Assembly: GCA_027489245.1 (NCBI GenBank)
Contig: JAIYAC010000012.1
Coordinates: 28,949-92,948 of the forward strand
Length of the DNA stretch: 64,000 nt
From: Neisseriaceae bacterium
GTDB taxonomy: Bacteria; Pseudomonadota; Gammaproteobacteria; Burkholderiales; Chromobacteriaceae
Direction: 5' to 3'
Below are positions 17,326-25,589 of this stretch, piece by piece. The position numbers and the translations under genes were made by a program. A model generated the notes under the pieces. The model ran no database searches. It worked only from the letters and a program-made list of their open reading frames with translations, and had not been told where the DNA came from. How positions within the stretch are numbered: position 1 is the stretch's first letter; each line of letters starts with the position of its first letter.

Positions 17326-18074
17326 AGACCGCCCAGACCATCTACCAGGAAGGCAGCCACCGCTGGGTAGTCATTGCCCGCGACCCCTCCAAGCCCGACT
17401 GCGTGATCGACACCAACGAATACCTGGTCAGCCGCGAAGGCGACAACCTGCTCACCGACCCCGGTGGCAGCGAGATCTTCCCCGCCGTGTTTGCCGCACT
17501 GTCCACCATTGTGGACCCGATGAGCATCCGCTACCTGTTTGCCTCGCACCAGGACCCGGACATCATCTCGTCGCTGGGCCTGTGGCTGGAATGCAACCCC
17601 GATATCCGCTGCTACGTCAGCCGCCTGTGGAGCAGCTTCATCCCGCACTTTGGCGGCGACGAAAACTCGCTGACCGCCATCCCGGACGAAGGCATGAGCA
17701 TGCCGCTGGGTAGCGGCCAGATAGAGTACGTGCCCGCGCACTTCCTGCACTCGTCCGGTAACTTCCACCTGTACGACCCGGATGCCCGCATCCTGTTCAG
17801 CGGTGACGTGGGCGCGGCCCTGCTGCCACCCGAAGAAGACGAGCTGTTCGTACGCGACTTCGACAAGCACATCCGCCACGCCGAGGGCTTCCACCGCCGC
17901 TGGATGGGCTCCACCGAAGCCAAGCTGGACTGGTGCGAGCGCGCCAGCCGCATGAAGATCGACATGCTGTGCCCGCAGCACGGCAGCATCTACCAGGGCG
18001 ACGACGTGATGCGCTTCATCAACTGGTTTGCCGAGCTGCCGGTAGGCCTGAGCACCTTCCGCCACCGCCGTTAA
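17322..18074 (+). CDS. ODP-family oxygen-binding di-iron protein (metallo-beta-lactamase fold)
   Basis: A 250-residue MBL-fold protein of the kind described as oxygen-binding di-iron proteins (ODP), known from Treponema denticola as an Fe/O2 sensor for chemotaxis. Likely metal ligands are H76, D78 and D80 in SHQDPD, H140 or H143 in VPAHFLHSSG, D162 in FSGDVG and H220 in CPQHGS. The HQDPD form and lack of a flavodoxin domain separate it from flavodiiron reductases and beta-lactamases. The ATG at 17322 overlaps the stop of the chemoreceptor-like gene. The operon context supports sensing rather than catalysis. Confidence 0.85.
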   Translation: MKTAQTIYQEGSHRWVVIARDPSKPDCVIDTNEYLVSREGDNLLTDPGGSEIFPAVFAALSTIVDPMSIRYLFASHQDPDIISSLGLWLECNPDIRCYVSRLWSSFIPHFGGDENSLTAIPDEGMSMPLGSGQIEYVPAHFLHSSGNFHLYDPDARILFSGDVGAALLPPEEDELFVRDFDKHIRHAEGFHRRWMGSTEAKLDWCERASRMKIDMLCPQHGSIYQGDDVMRFINWFAELPVGLSTFRHRR

Positions 18075-18114
18075 GCAAGATGACTTGAAATAAGCCAGCC
18101 ATCTTCCTAAGTTA

Positions 18115-18150
18115 AAGAACCTCCGCTGCCAGCGGAGGTTCTTGTCTTTT
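18115..18150 (+). terminator. Rho-independent terminator of the ODP operon
   Basis: AAGAACCTCCGCT pairs with AGCGGAGGTTCTT around GCC and is followed by GTCTTTT. Confidence 0.9.
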
Positions 18151-18166
18151 ATGGGAGAGCATCCTG

Positions 18167-18397
18167 ATGAAGTCGCCGCGCTTTGATATCGATCTGGACA
18201 AACACTACAAGGCCACCGTGGTCATCGCCTGCCCCGCCTGCGGGCACGAAAACCGCCACCACCTGGCCAGCCTGCAGCCCGACAGTACCCTGGCTTGCGT
18301 GTGCGGTAGTGACATCAGCCTGACCGCCTACGGCCTGCAAAGCGCCCATGACAAAGCCGCCGCCATCAAGGCGGCCTACCACATCAACGCAGCCTGA
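18167..18397 (+). CDS. Small zinc-ribbon-like hypothetical protein
   Basis: A 76-residue protein with a CPACGHE motif and a CVCGSD motif separated by about 20 residues, a plausible four-Cys zinc knuckle. GGAGAG precedes the ATG. It sits between two terminators, so it is transcribed alone, with its promoter overlapping the preceding terminator region. No family name is recognised and the function is unknown. Confidence 0.65.
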   Translation: MKSPRFDIDLDKHYKATVVIACPACGHENRHHLASLQPDSTLACVCGSDISLTAYGLQSAHDKAAAIKAAYHINAA

Positions 18398-18473
18398 ACA
18401 CAGTTTTGGCAAAATCACGCTTCTATAAGCACTGCCCCTGCTGGCACAATCAGGTGAATGCCTGAATCACGAC

Positions 18474-18502
18474 AACGGCAACCCGCGGGTTGCCGTTTTT
18501 CA
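18474..18502 (+). terminator. Rho-independent terminator upstream of ltaE
   Basis: AACGGCAACCC and GGGTTGCCGTT form an 11-bp stem around GC and run into TTTT. It ends the small zinc-ribbon transcript. Being only ~20 bp before ltaE, it could also attenuate readthrough. Confidence 0.85.
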
Positions 18503-18520
18503 TCCCGCACAGGAGCCAGC

Positions 18521-19552
18521 ATGTCCACCGTTACCGATTTGCGCAGCGACACCGTTACCCACCCCACCCCGGCCATGCGCCAGGCCATGGCTAACGCTGT
18601 GGTCGGCGACGACGTCTACGGCGACGACCCCACCGTGCATGAGCTGGAAACGTTGGCCGCACGCCTGCTGGGCAAAGAAGCCGCCCTGTTCGTACCCAGC
18701 GGCAACTTTGGCAACCAGCTGGCACTGTTTACCCACTGCCAGCGCGGCGACGAGGTCATTCTGGGCGACGACTGCCACATCGTCTGGCACGAAACCGGCG
18801 GCGCCGCCGTCATCGCCGGCGTACAGCTGCGCACCATCGCCAGCGATAAAGGCGTGCTACCCGCCGCCGAGGTGAAAAAACGCATCCGCGTGGGCGAAGA
18901 CATCCACTGGCCGCGCACCGGCCTGATCTGCCTGGAAAACGCGCACAGCAACGGCCGCGTCATCCCGCTGGCCGACATGGCCGCCGTGTGGGACGTGGCG
19001 CAACAGCACGGCGTGCCGGTACACCTGGACGGCGCCCGCGTGTTCAACGCCGCCGTGCACCTGGGCTGCAACGTGCGTGACATCACCCGCTACAGTGACA
19101 GCGTGATGTGCTGCCTGTCCAAAGGCCTGGCCGCACCCATCGGCTCCATCCTGGCCGGCTCCGCCGCCTTCATCGCCCGCGCCCGCAAAAACCGCAAGCT
19201 GCTGGGCGGCGGCCTGCGCCAGGCCGGCGTACTGGCCGCGCCCGGCCTGCTGGCGCTCACCGACATGGTGGCGCGCCTGCCGGAAGACCACGCCAACGCC
19301 CGCTATCTGGCCGAACAGTTGGCCGCCCTGCCGGGGGTGGACGTGAATCTGGATGATGTACACATCAATATGGTGTGGTTCCGCCTGCCGGCCACGCTGG
19401 ACAGCAGCCGCCTGATGGCCGCGCTGGCGGCGGCCAACATCAAGGCCAACGGGCCGGAAGACGGCCTGATGCGGCTGGTAACGCACTGGCAGGTTGGCCG
19501 CAGCGAGCTGGACCGCGTGGTGGCGGTGTTCGCCCGCGAGCTGGCAGCATGA
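18521..19552 (+). CDS. ltaE: Low-specificity L-threonine aldolase
   Basis: A PLP enzyme cleaving L-threonine/allo-threonine to glycine and acetaldehyde. The 343-residue protein starts [16 protein letters not shown], typical of the family, with [12 protein letters not shown], the PLP-contacting HLDGAR (168-173) and the Schiff-base lysine K201 in [17 protein letters not shown] lies five bases before the ATG at 18521. It overlaps the downstream exporter gene by four bases. A reverse-orientation copy of the repeat (AGGTTGGCCGC, 19491-19501) is embedded in the coding sequence near the 3' end. Confidence 0.93.
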   Translation: MSTVTDLRSDTVTHPTPAMRQAMANAVVGDDVYGDDPTVHELETLAARLLGKEAALFVPSGNFGNQLALFTHCQRGDEVILGDDCHIVWHETGGAAVIAGVQLRTIASDKGVLPAAEVKKRIRVGEDIHWPRTGLICLENAHSNGRVIPLADMAAVWDVAQQHGVPVHLDGARVFNAAVHLGCNVRDITRYSDSVMCCLSKGLAAPIGSILAGSAAFIARARKNRKLLGGGLRQAGVLAAPGLLALTDMVARLPEDHANARYLAEQLAALPGVDVNLDDVHINMVWFRLPATLDSSRLMAALAAANIKANGPEDGLMRLVTHWQVGRSELDRVVAVFARELAA

Positions 19553-20307
19553 CACTCACCGTCGCGCTGGCGCTGTTTGCTGCCGCCTTTGCCGCTGGGG
19601 GCCTCAACGCCGTGGCCGGTGGCGGCACGCTGATTACCTTCCCCGCGCTGGTAGCGGCTGGCGTCCCCCCCATCGTGGCCAACGCCACCAGCTCGGTATC
19701 GCAATGGCCCGGCTACCTGGCCAGCAGCCTCACCTTCCGCCGCGAGCTCACCGGCCAGCGCGCCATGGTCGGCATGAGCGCCGCCAGCCTGCTGGGCGGC
19801 CTGGCCGGCGGCTGGCTGGTGACCGTTGTATCGCCCCGGCTGTTCGACGTGCTGATCCCGTGGCTGATTCTGCTGGCTACCGCCATGTTTGCCTTTAGCA
19901 CCACGCTCACCCGCTGGATGAGCCAGCACGCGGCCAACGTTGGCCGCAGCCCCAGCGCCCTGCTGCTGGGGCAATTTGTGGTCAGCATTTACGGCGGCTT
20001 TTTCGGCGGCGGCATGGGCATCATGATGCTGGCGCTGTACAGCCTGTTTGCGCTGGACACCCTGACGCGCATGAACGCGCTGAAAACCTGGCTGTCGGTG
20101 CTGATATCGGGCGTGGCGGTGCTCACCTTCATCGCCGCCGGCCTGGTGCACTGGCCCGCCGCGCTGGTGATGCTGGCCGGCACCGTGCTGGGCGGCATCG
20201 CCGGCGCGCGCCTGGCGCGCCGCCTGCCGGCGCTATGGCTAAAACGGGTGGTGGTCGCGCTGGGCAGCGTGCTCACCGCCGCGTTTTTCTGGAAGGTGTA
20301 CGGCTAG
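19549..20307 (+). CDS. TauE/SafE-family membrane transporter
   Basis: A 252-residue inner-membrane protein with about eight hydrophobic helices. The N-terminal [36 protein letters not shown] and the internal [18 protein letters not shown] are the two glycine-rich repeats of the TauE/SafE (sulfite/sulfonate export) family. The start ATG overlaps the ltaE stop (ATGA), implying coupled translation. The substrate is not predictable. A perfect palindrome of the repeat core (GCGGCCAACGTTGGCCGC, about 19930-19947) lies inside the gene. Confidence 0.88.
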   Translation: MTLTVALALFAAAFAAGGLNAVAGGGTLITFPALVAAGVPPIVANATSSVSQWPGYLASSLTFRRELTGQRAMVGMSAASLLGGLAGGWLVTVVSPRLFDVLIPWLILLATAMFAFSTTLTRWMSQHAANVGRSPSALLLGQFVVSIYGGFFGGGMGIMMLALYSLFALDTLTRMNALKTWLSVLISGVAVLTFIAAGLVHWPAALVMLAGTVLGGIAGARLARRLPALWLKRVVVALGSVLTAAFFWKVYG

Positions 20308-20315
20308 GGCTGCTT

Positions 20316-20343
20316 TGCGGCCAACCTTGCGGGGTTGGCCGCA
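20316..20343. repeat. Inverted pair of the dispersed repeat forming an intergenic hairpin
   Basis: TGCGGCCAACC (20316-20326) and GGTTGGCCGCA (20333-20343) form an 11-bp perfect stem with loop TTGCGG. It sits nine bases after the exporter stop and 30 bp before the convergent ivy stop, a position suited to bidirectional termination. Confidence 0.85.
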
Positions 20344-20372
20344 CGCGTGCTCATCACGCCACGTAACTTTGC

Positions 20373-20861
20373 CTAAGGCAACACCAGCGGCAGCGGTGTG
20401 CTGTCGCTGAGCTTGCCGGCCAGCGGCGAGGCGGGGTCGTTTTCATCCTGCAGCAGCGCTTTCTGGCTGGCGCCAGGGCGGCCCAGCCAGACTTCGCTGC
20501 CGTCTTCGCGGGTGTAGCGCGCCACCAGCTGCTGGCGGCGCGGCTGGTAGAGCACCCACAGCTGGTGCGGGCAGTTGTGCGGCTGGCACACGCTGCCGCG
20601 CAGGTAGAGTTCGCGACCTTGCTGAATCGGCAGTAGCGGCGTCATCACGCCAGCGGCAACCCAAGCCGGTGCCTTGTTGCCGCTGCCACGAAACACGGCC
20701 TGCACGGCGGTGCGAAAGGCACGGTCGCCGCGGTAGACATCACCAAAATAAGCACAGCTGGCTTGTGTCTTGCAGGTAGCCGCCTGGCGGGCGGTAACAG
20801 GCTGGGCCCATAACGGGCTGGCGGCCAGCAGGGTGGCCAGTAACAGGGCGATTTTTTGCAT
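20373..20861 (-). CDS. ivy: Inhibitor of vertebrate lysozyme (Ivy family)
   Basis: A 162-residue exported protein with a signal peptide cut after SPLWA. The Ivy signature loop is CQPHNCPHQ near residues 92-100, the disulfide-held CKPHDC-type loop that plugs the lysozyme active site. AYFGDVYRGDRAFRTAV and ELYLRGSVC further match the family. It protects peptidoglycan from c-type lysozyme in the periplasm. GGAG precedes the ATG at 20861 by six bases; a longer frame upstream is not supported. Monocistronic and convergent with the exporter. Confidence 0.85.
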   Translation of the reverse strand: MQKIALLLATLLAASPLWAQPVTARQAATCKTQASCAYFGDVYRGDRAFRTAVQAVFRGSGNKAPAWVAAGVMTPLLPIQQGRELYLRGSVCQPHNCPHQLWVLYQPRRQQLVARYTREDGSEVWLGRPGASQKALLQDENDPASPLAGKLSDSTPLPLVLP

Positions 20862-21011
20862 GGGATGCTCCGGTAGCAGCGGGGGTGGCTGCATTATGCC
20901 AGCTGCGTGCCCGCACGGTACGGCCCGAATGCACCACCGCTTCCCTGCCTGTGCAAACTGCCGCACAATCCGCGCATTGCTGCCTTGCGGCCAACCTTTT
21001 GCCCTGCCCCG

Positions 21012-23063
21012 ATGACCACACACACCGATGATTTCGCCTGGCTGGAAAGCCTGGACGACGCTGCCGCCCTGGACTGGGTAGCCGCCCAGAACGCCGCCAC
21101 CCGTGCCCGCCTGGACAGCGACCCGCGCTTTGCCGGCCTGCAGGCCGAGATCCTGGCCAACCTGCGCGATACGCGGCAGATTCCGTTTTTTGCCGAACAC
21201 GACGGCTGGCTGTACAACTTTCATCAGGACGATGCCCACCCGCGCGGCATCTACCGCCGCACCACGCTGGACAGCTACCGCGCCAACGCACAAGACTGGC
21301 AAACGGTGATCGACATCGACCAGCTGGCCGCCGACGAAGAGGTGGACTGGTACCTGGACGGCGTGTCGCACTACACGCTGCAGCCCACCCGCGTACTGCT
21401 CAGCCTCACCCCCGGCGGCAGCGACGCCAGCGTTACCCGCGAGTATGACCTGACGGCAGGTGCTTTTGTGGCGGGCGGCTTTGCCTTCCCCTACGGCAAA
21501 AACCACGTGGCCTGGCGCGACCTGGACAGCGTGTTCGTGTGCCCGGCGTGGGACGACAGCCAGCTCACCCGCGCCGGCTACCCGCGCGAGGTATGGCTGC
21601 AGGCACGCGGGCAAAGCTGGGCCAACGCGCAGCCGCTGCTGCAGCTGGACGAAGACGCCATGATGGTGGCGGCGTGGCGCTTTCTGGATGCGGCCAACCC
21701 GCTGGCGCCCGGCAGCATTACCGCGTTCGACATCATCGAAGCCTCGGACAGCTTTTACAGCAAAACCTATTACCTGCTAAGCGGCGAGCACCTGGTAGCG
21801 CTGCCGCTGCCACCACGCGCCGAGATCGAGGCCTACAGCCACGGCGACCTGATCGTCAAACTGGCCGAAGACTGGCCATTTGCCGGCCAGCACTACGCCG
21901 CCGGCAGCCTGCTGGCCGTGGCCTGCGCCGCCGACAGCGGCAAGGTTGGCCGCATCCAGCCGCTGTTTGTGCCTGGGGCGCGCCAGTCGGTAGAAATGGT
22001 AGAAGCCACGCTGGACCTGCTGGCCATTATCGTGATCGACAACGTGAAAAGCCGGCTCGATACCCTGCGCTGGGCCGATGGCAGCTGGCAGCCGCACGCC
22101 AACCCGCTGCCGCAGGGCGGCGTGGTGGAGTTTGCCGACCAGCCGTGGCACAGCAACCTGCTGTACTACAGCTACAGCGACTTCCTCACCCCCGCCGGCC
22201 TGTACCGGCTGGACCTGCTGGCTGGCGGCCAGCCCGAGGTGCTGCGCCAGCAGCCGGCCGCGTTTGACGCCAGCGCCTACGTGGCCACGCAGTACCACGC
22301 CAGCGCGCCGGACGGCACCGCCATCCCGTACTTTGTGGTGCACCGCGCCGGCCTGGCACTGGATGGCAGCGCGCCGACGCTGCTGTACGGCTACGGCGGC
22401 TTCGAGGTGCCGATGATGCCCTACTACATGGACAACTTCGGCCCGCAATGGCTGGAAAAAGGCGGCGTGTTTGCGGTGGCCAATATCCGCGGCGGTGGCG
22501 AGTTCGGCCCGGCCTGGCACCAGGCGGCGCAGGGCGTAAACCGCCAGGTAAGCTTTGACGACTTCATCGCGGTAGCGGAAGACCTGATTGCGCGCGGCAT
22601 CACCAGCCCGCGCCGGCTAGGCATAGAAGGCGGCAGCAACGGCGGCCTGCTGGTGGGCGCCTGCCTCACGCAGCGCCCCGAGCTGTTCAATGCTGTCGTG
22701 TGCGAGGTGCCGCTGCTGGACATGCTGCGCTACACCGAACTGCTGGCCGGTGCCAGCTGGGTGGACGAATACGGCGACCCGGACGACCCCGCCGAGCGCG
22801 CCGCGCTGGCGGCGTACTCGCCCTACCACCACGTGCGTGGCGACGCGGCCTACCCGCTGGCGCTGTTCACCACCAGCAGCAAGGACGACCGCGTACACCC
22901 GGCGCACGCGCGCAAGATGGTGGCGCGCCTGCAGGCGCTGGGCCACGACGCGCTGCTATTCGAAACCGAGGGCGGCGGCCACGGTGGCAACACCGGCCAA
23001 GCGCAAACTGCCGAAGAACTGGCGCGGGTACTGGTGTACCTGTACCGCCAACTGATGGATTAA
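21012..23063 (+). CDS. Prolyl oligopeptidase family serine peptidase (S9A)
   Basis: A 683-residue peptidase with an N-terminal beta-propeller (roughly residues 70-400) capping an alpha/beta hydrolase domain. The triad is S542 in EGGSNGGLL, D625/D626 in SSKDDRVHP and H657 in EGGGHGG. YGGFEVPMMPYY and NIRGGGEFGPAWHQA are typical of S9A. No signal peptide is seen, so it is cytoplasmic. The ATG at 21012 is the first consistent start; its ribosome site is weak, and a TGCGGCCAACCTT repeat lies only ~13 bp upstream. Another repeat in reverse orientation (21942-21953) is within the gene. Confidence 0.9.
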   Translation: MTTHTDDFAWLESLDDAAALDWVAAQNAATRARLDSDPRFAGLQAEILANLRDTRQIPFFAEHDGWLYNFHQDDAHPRGIYRRTTLDSYRANAQDWQTVIDIDQLAADEEVDWYLDGVSHYTLQPTRVLLSLTPGGSDASVTREYDLTAGAFVAGGFAFPYGKNHVAWRDLDSVFVCPAWDDSQLTRAGYPREVWLQARGQSWANAQPLLQLDEDAMMVAAWRFLDAANPLAPGSITAFDIIEASDSFYSKTYYLLSGEHLVALPLPPRAEIEAYSHGDLIVKLAEDWPFAGQHYAAGSLLAVACAADSGKVGRIQPLFVPGARQSVEMVEATLDLLAIIVIDNVKSRLDTLRWADGSWQPHANPLPQGGVVEFADQPWHSNLLYYSYSDFLTPAGLYRLDLLAGGQPEVLRQQPAAFDASAYVATQYHASAPDGTAIPYFVVHRAGLALDGSAPTLLYGYGGFEVPMMPYYMDNFGPQWLEKGGVFAVANIRGGGEFGPAWHQAAQGVNRQVSFDDFIAVAEDLIARGITSPRRLGIEGGSNGGLLVGACLTQRPELFNAVVCEVPLLDMLRYTELLAGASWVDEYGDPDDPAERAALAAYSPYHHVRGDAAYPLALFTTSSKDDRVHPAHARKMVARLQALGHDALLFETEGGGHGGNTGQAQTAEELARVLVYLYRQLMD

Positions 23064-23067
23064 CGCC

Positions 23068-23607
23068 ATGACCACAGCCAATCCGCAATTGACACTGCGC
23101 CAGGCCGAGCCACGCGACGCCGCCCGCTGTTACGCCATCGAAAGCAGTGCCTACGAGGGTGATGAGGCCGCCACCGCCGACAAAATCGCGCTGCGCATTG
23201 CGCAGTACCCGGCCGGTTTTCTGGTGCTGGAATGCGATGGCGTACTGGTGGGCTTCATCAACAGCGGCTGCGCCCACCAGGTGGAAATGGCCGACGAAGC
23301 CTTCAAGGAGCTGATCGGCCACGACCCGGCCGCGGCCAACGTCGTCATCATGTCGGTAGTCGTCGATCCGGCCTGCCAGGGCCGGGGCTACGCCGGGCTG
23401 CTGATGCGTGCCTTTATCCAGCGCATGCAGACCGCCGGCAAGCAGGCCATCCACCTGATGTGCAAGCCGCAGCACGTGGCGCTGTACACGCACTTGGGCT
23501 ACCAGTACGTGCAGCCGTCGGCCTCGCTGCACGGCGGCATGCAGTGGCACGAGATGGTGATGCCGCTGGGCGCCGCAGGCCAGCCGCGCAACAACACGGC
23601 GCAATAA
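23068..23607 (+). CDS. GNAT-family N-acetyltransferase
   Basis: A 179-residue GNAT enzyme resembling the arylalkylamine N-acetyltransferase-like branch: LRQAEPRDAARCYAIESSAYEGDEAA at the start, VSVVVDPACQGRGYAGLLMRAFIQ as the acetyl-CoA site, and LYTHLGYQYV near the C-terminus. It begins four bases after the peptidase stop and is probably co-transcribed with it. The substrate is unknown; small amines are a guess from the subfamily. Confidence 0.85.
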   Translation: MTTANPQLTLRQAEPRDAARCYAIESSAYEGDEAATADKIALRIAQYPAGFLVLECDGVLVGFINSGCAHQVEMADEAFKELIGHDPAAANVVIMSVVVDPACQGRGYAGLLMRAFIQRMQTAGKQAIHLMCKPQHVALYTHLGYQYVQPSASLHGGMQWHEMVMPLGAAGQPRNNTAQ

Positions 23608-23681
23608 AACCGGGCCCTGGCCGGGGCAGGCCTATACTGGCCCTGACCCCGGCTCCGCCGGTCGCCGCGAGAGGTGGCACC

Positions 23682-23810
23682 ATGAAATCGCAACAACGCA
23701 GCAAGGAAGCCAAAAAGCACGCCGTGCTCAACCCGAAAGAGAAAAAGGCCGCCAAAGCCGCCAAAAAACTGGCCATGCTCCAGCCAGCCATCGTCATCAT
23801 CCCGCGCTAG
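23682..23810 (+). CDS. Small lysine-rich hypothetical protein
   Basis: A 42-residue peptide beginning MKSQQRSKEAKKHAV, almost half Lys/Ala/Arg, ending in a short hydrophobic AIVIIPR. GAGAGGTGG precedes the ATG and a bidirectional terminator follows. The basic composition suggests nucleic-acid or ribosome contact, but no function is known. It could be co-transcribed with the preceding GNAT gene. Confidence 0.5.
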   Translation: MKSQQRSKEAKKHAVLNPKEKKAAKAAKKLAMLQPAIVIIPR

Positions 23811-23825
23811 CCCACTACGCCGGGC

Positions 23826-23856
23826 AATAAAAAAGCTGCCATCTGGCAGCTTTTTC
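23826..23856. terminator. Bidirectional rho-independent terminator
   Basis: AAAAAGCTGCC and GGCAGCTTTTT pair around ATCT, giving T runs on both strands between convergent genes. Confidence 0.9.
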
Positions 23857-23874
23857 GCTGATAAGGCCGCTAGA

Positions 23875-24219
23875 TCAGGCCTTCTTCACAAACTCCGACT
23901 TCAGGCTCATCTGGCCGATGCCGTCGATCTTGCAGTCGATGTCGTGGTCGCCATCCACCAGGCGAATGTTCTTCACCTTGGTACCCACTTTTACCACCAG
24001 CGAGCTGCCTTTTACTTTCAGGTCCTTGATCACGGTAACGCTATCGCCGTCTTGCAGCAGGTTACCGTTGGCGTCGCGAATCACGCGGGTTTCTTCTGCT
24101 TCCACGGCGGCAGCGCCATCCTGTGGCCACTCGTGCGCGCACTCCGGGCAAACGTAGAGGCTGCCGTCTTCGTAGGTAAATTCGGACTGACAGGCCGGGC
24201 AGTTTGGTAGAGCGCTCAT
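23875..24219 (-). CDS. yjdM: YjdM/PhnA-family zinc-ribbon protein
   Basis: A 114-residue protein with an N-terminal zinc ribbon (NCPACQSEF...VCPECAHEW, Cys at about 7, 10, 24 and 27) and a C-terminal KOW/SH3-like domain ([26 protein letters not shown]). Full-length match to the family once annotated as an alkylphosphonate uptake protein; that role is not supported biochemically. Transcribed alone. Confidence 0.9.
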   Translation of the reverse strand: MSALPNCPACQSEFTYEDGSLYVCPECAHEWPQDGAAAVEAEETRVIRDANGNLLQDGDSVTVIKDLKVKGSSLVVKVGTKVKNIRLVDGDHDIDCKIDGIGQMSLKSEFVKKA

Positions 24220-24549
24220 GCTATTCCTTTCGGGTTTGCCTTACAGGCAAAAGGGGCATTATCCCTCTTTGGCTGGCACCTTCGCAAATCGGGGGCCATC
24301 CGCGGCACCTGTGCCGGGCGGCAAACCTGCCATGCGGCCAACCTTTTACCCTTGCCACCAGCGCTCCTGCGGCGGCATTTCCCGGCGATCTCCCCAACAA
24401 CCGGCCAGCTACGGCGCTTTTATCGCGGTAGTGCACAAAACCATTGCAATGTGTGCTGGCGTACCGAACAAAGCCAGCTAGTGCGGGATGCTGTCTGATC
24501 TTGCACCGCGCCGCACAAATTCTTGTACGGTTTAACCGGAGATTCTGTC
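24220..24549. other. Intergenic region between yjdM and the SYLF lipoprotein gene
   Basis: No convincing gene is seen. It holds one TGCGGCCAACCTT repeat (24333-24345) and the divergent promoters of both neighbours. Only weak promoter-like sequence (TTGCAC...) is visible before the lipoprotein gene. Confidence 0.6.
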
Positions 24550-25170
24550 ATGTTCAAACGAACTGTTTGGGTGCTCTCGCTCAGTGTGGCGCTGGCCAGC
24601 TGTACCACGACCATGCCCGACAATCAGCGCAGCACGCTGTCGCAACGCTCTGCCATTCATGCCAATGTGGACGACACACTGGGCAAGCTCTACCTGCAGG
24701 CCAAAGGTTCGCGCGAACTGGTAGCCAAGGCCAAAGGGGTACTGGTGTTCCCATCGGTACTCACGGCGGGCTTTGTGGTGGGTGGCGCGTATGGCGAGGG
24801 CGAATTGCGCGTAGGCAATGCGCAGGCGGGCTATTACAAAACCATGACCGGGTCGCTGGGCTTTCAGGCCGGTGCGCAGTCCAAGGCGCTGGTCTTTCTG
24901 TTCATGACGCAGGAGTCGCTGGACCACTTCCGCCAGGGTAATGGCTGGACCGCCGGTGTGGACGCCAACGTGGCCTTGCTGACCATCGGCGCAGACGGCT
25001 CGGTCGATACCGAAACCGCCAAAGCTCCGGTCGTCGGCTTTGTCATGACCAATGGCGGCCTGATGTTCAATGTGTCCCTGCAAGGCACCAAAGTCTCGCG
25101 GCTGGACACCCCGACACTGTCGTCCGACGACGATACCAACACGCCAAGCAGGCGCGAACACGGTAAATGA
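24550..25170 (+). CDS. SYLF (YSC84-like) lipid-binding domain lipoprotein
   Basis: A 206-residue exported lipoprotein with signal peptide and lipobox LASC near residue 19. From about residue 40 it matches the SYLF/Ysc84 domain: AKAKGVLVFPSVLTAGFVVGGAYGEGEL, GYYKTMTGSLGFQAGAQSKALVFLFM and the C-terminal VGFVMTNGGLMFNVSLQGTKVSRL. Eukaryotic members bind phosphoinositides; bacterial ones are envelope proteins of unclear role. GGAG precedes the ATG at 24550. The acidic, Ser-rich tail is variable. It is near two other small envelope/stress genes. Confidence 0.88.
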   Translation: MFKRTVWVLSLSVALASCTTTMPDNQRSTLSQRSAIHANVDDTLGKLYLQAKGSRELVAKAKGVLVFPSVLTAGFVVGGAYGEGELRVGNAQAGYYKTMTGSLGFQAGAQSKALVFLFMTQESLDHFRQGNGWTAGVDANVALLTIGADGSVDTETAKAPVVGFVMTNGGLMFNVSLQGTKVSRLDTPTLSSDDDTNTPSRREHGK

Positions 25171-25241
25171 TACCCACCGCGCCTGGCGGGCGGCTAGCCG
25201 GCTAAGGCACCTCATACCGGACACTACGCCCAAAGGGGCAA

Positions 25242-25290
25242 TCATGATCTGGCCGCACACCGCTTACCCGGTAGTGCGGCCAGATCATGA
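25242..25290. repeat. Perfect 17-bp inverted repeat
   Basis: TCATGATCTGGCCGCAC (25242-25258) and its exact reverse complement (25274-25290) flank a 15-base loop. It lies between the convergent SYLF lipoprotein and Lmo0937-like genes. There is no T run, so it is either an unusual terminator or an RNA or DNA structural element. Confidence 0.8.
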
Positions 25291-25355
25291 CCCTGTACGC
25301 CCCACACCAGCTGCCTTGGGCCCATACCAGCAGGGCAGCAGCCGGCACGGCCAGG

Positions 25356-25502
25356 CTAGAGCCGCCGCCCGCGCACGATACGCAGCAGTACGGCGATCAG
25401 AATCAGCACCAGCAACAAATGAATCAACCCACCCATGGTGTAAGAGGTAACCATACCCAAGGCCCACAGTACAAACAGAACCACAATAATGCTTTCCAAC
25501 AT
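25356..25502 (-). CDS. Lmo0937-family small membrane protein
   Basis: A 48-residue peptide with two hydrophobic helices (SIIVVLFVLWALGMVTSY; GLIHLLLVLILIAVLLRIV) and a basic GRRL end, the pattern of the Lmo0937 family found widely near stress genes. AGGAG stands seven bases before the ATG. Its function is unknown; envelope stress is inferred from company. Confidence 0.75.
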   Translation of the reverse strand: MLESIIVVLFVLWALGMVTSYTMGGLIHLLLVLILIAVLLRIVRGRRL

Positions 25503-25589
25503 GATGGCACTCCTGCAAACGGGCAGACCGTAGCGGGGCATGCCAGACACAGCCCCGCCAGAACCTACTCGCTAGAACTGACCCGGAAC

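Noticed and set aside
19930..19947. Palindromic GCGGCCAACGTTGGCCGC inside the exporter gene as a functional hairpin
   Set aside because: It lacks the CCTT end of the repeat and encodes ordinary residues in frame, so it may be chance from codon use.
25244..25450. Plus-strand frame starting in the 17-bp inverted repeat with a GGGGCA upstream
   Set aside because: It runs antisense over the Lmo0937-like gene, which has better start and family evidence.
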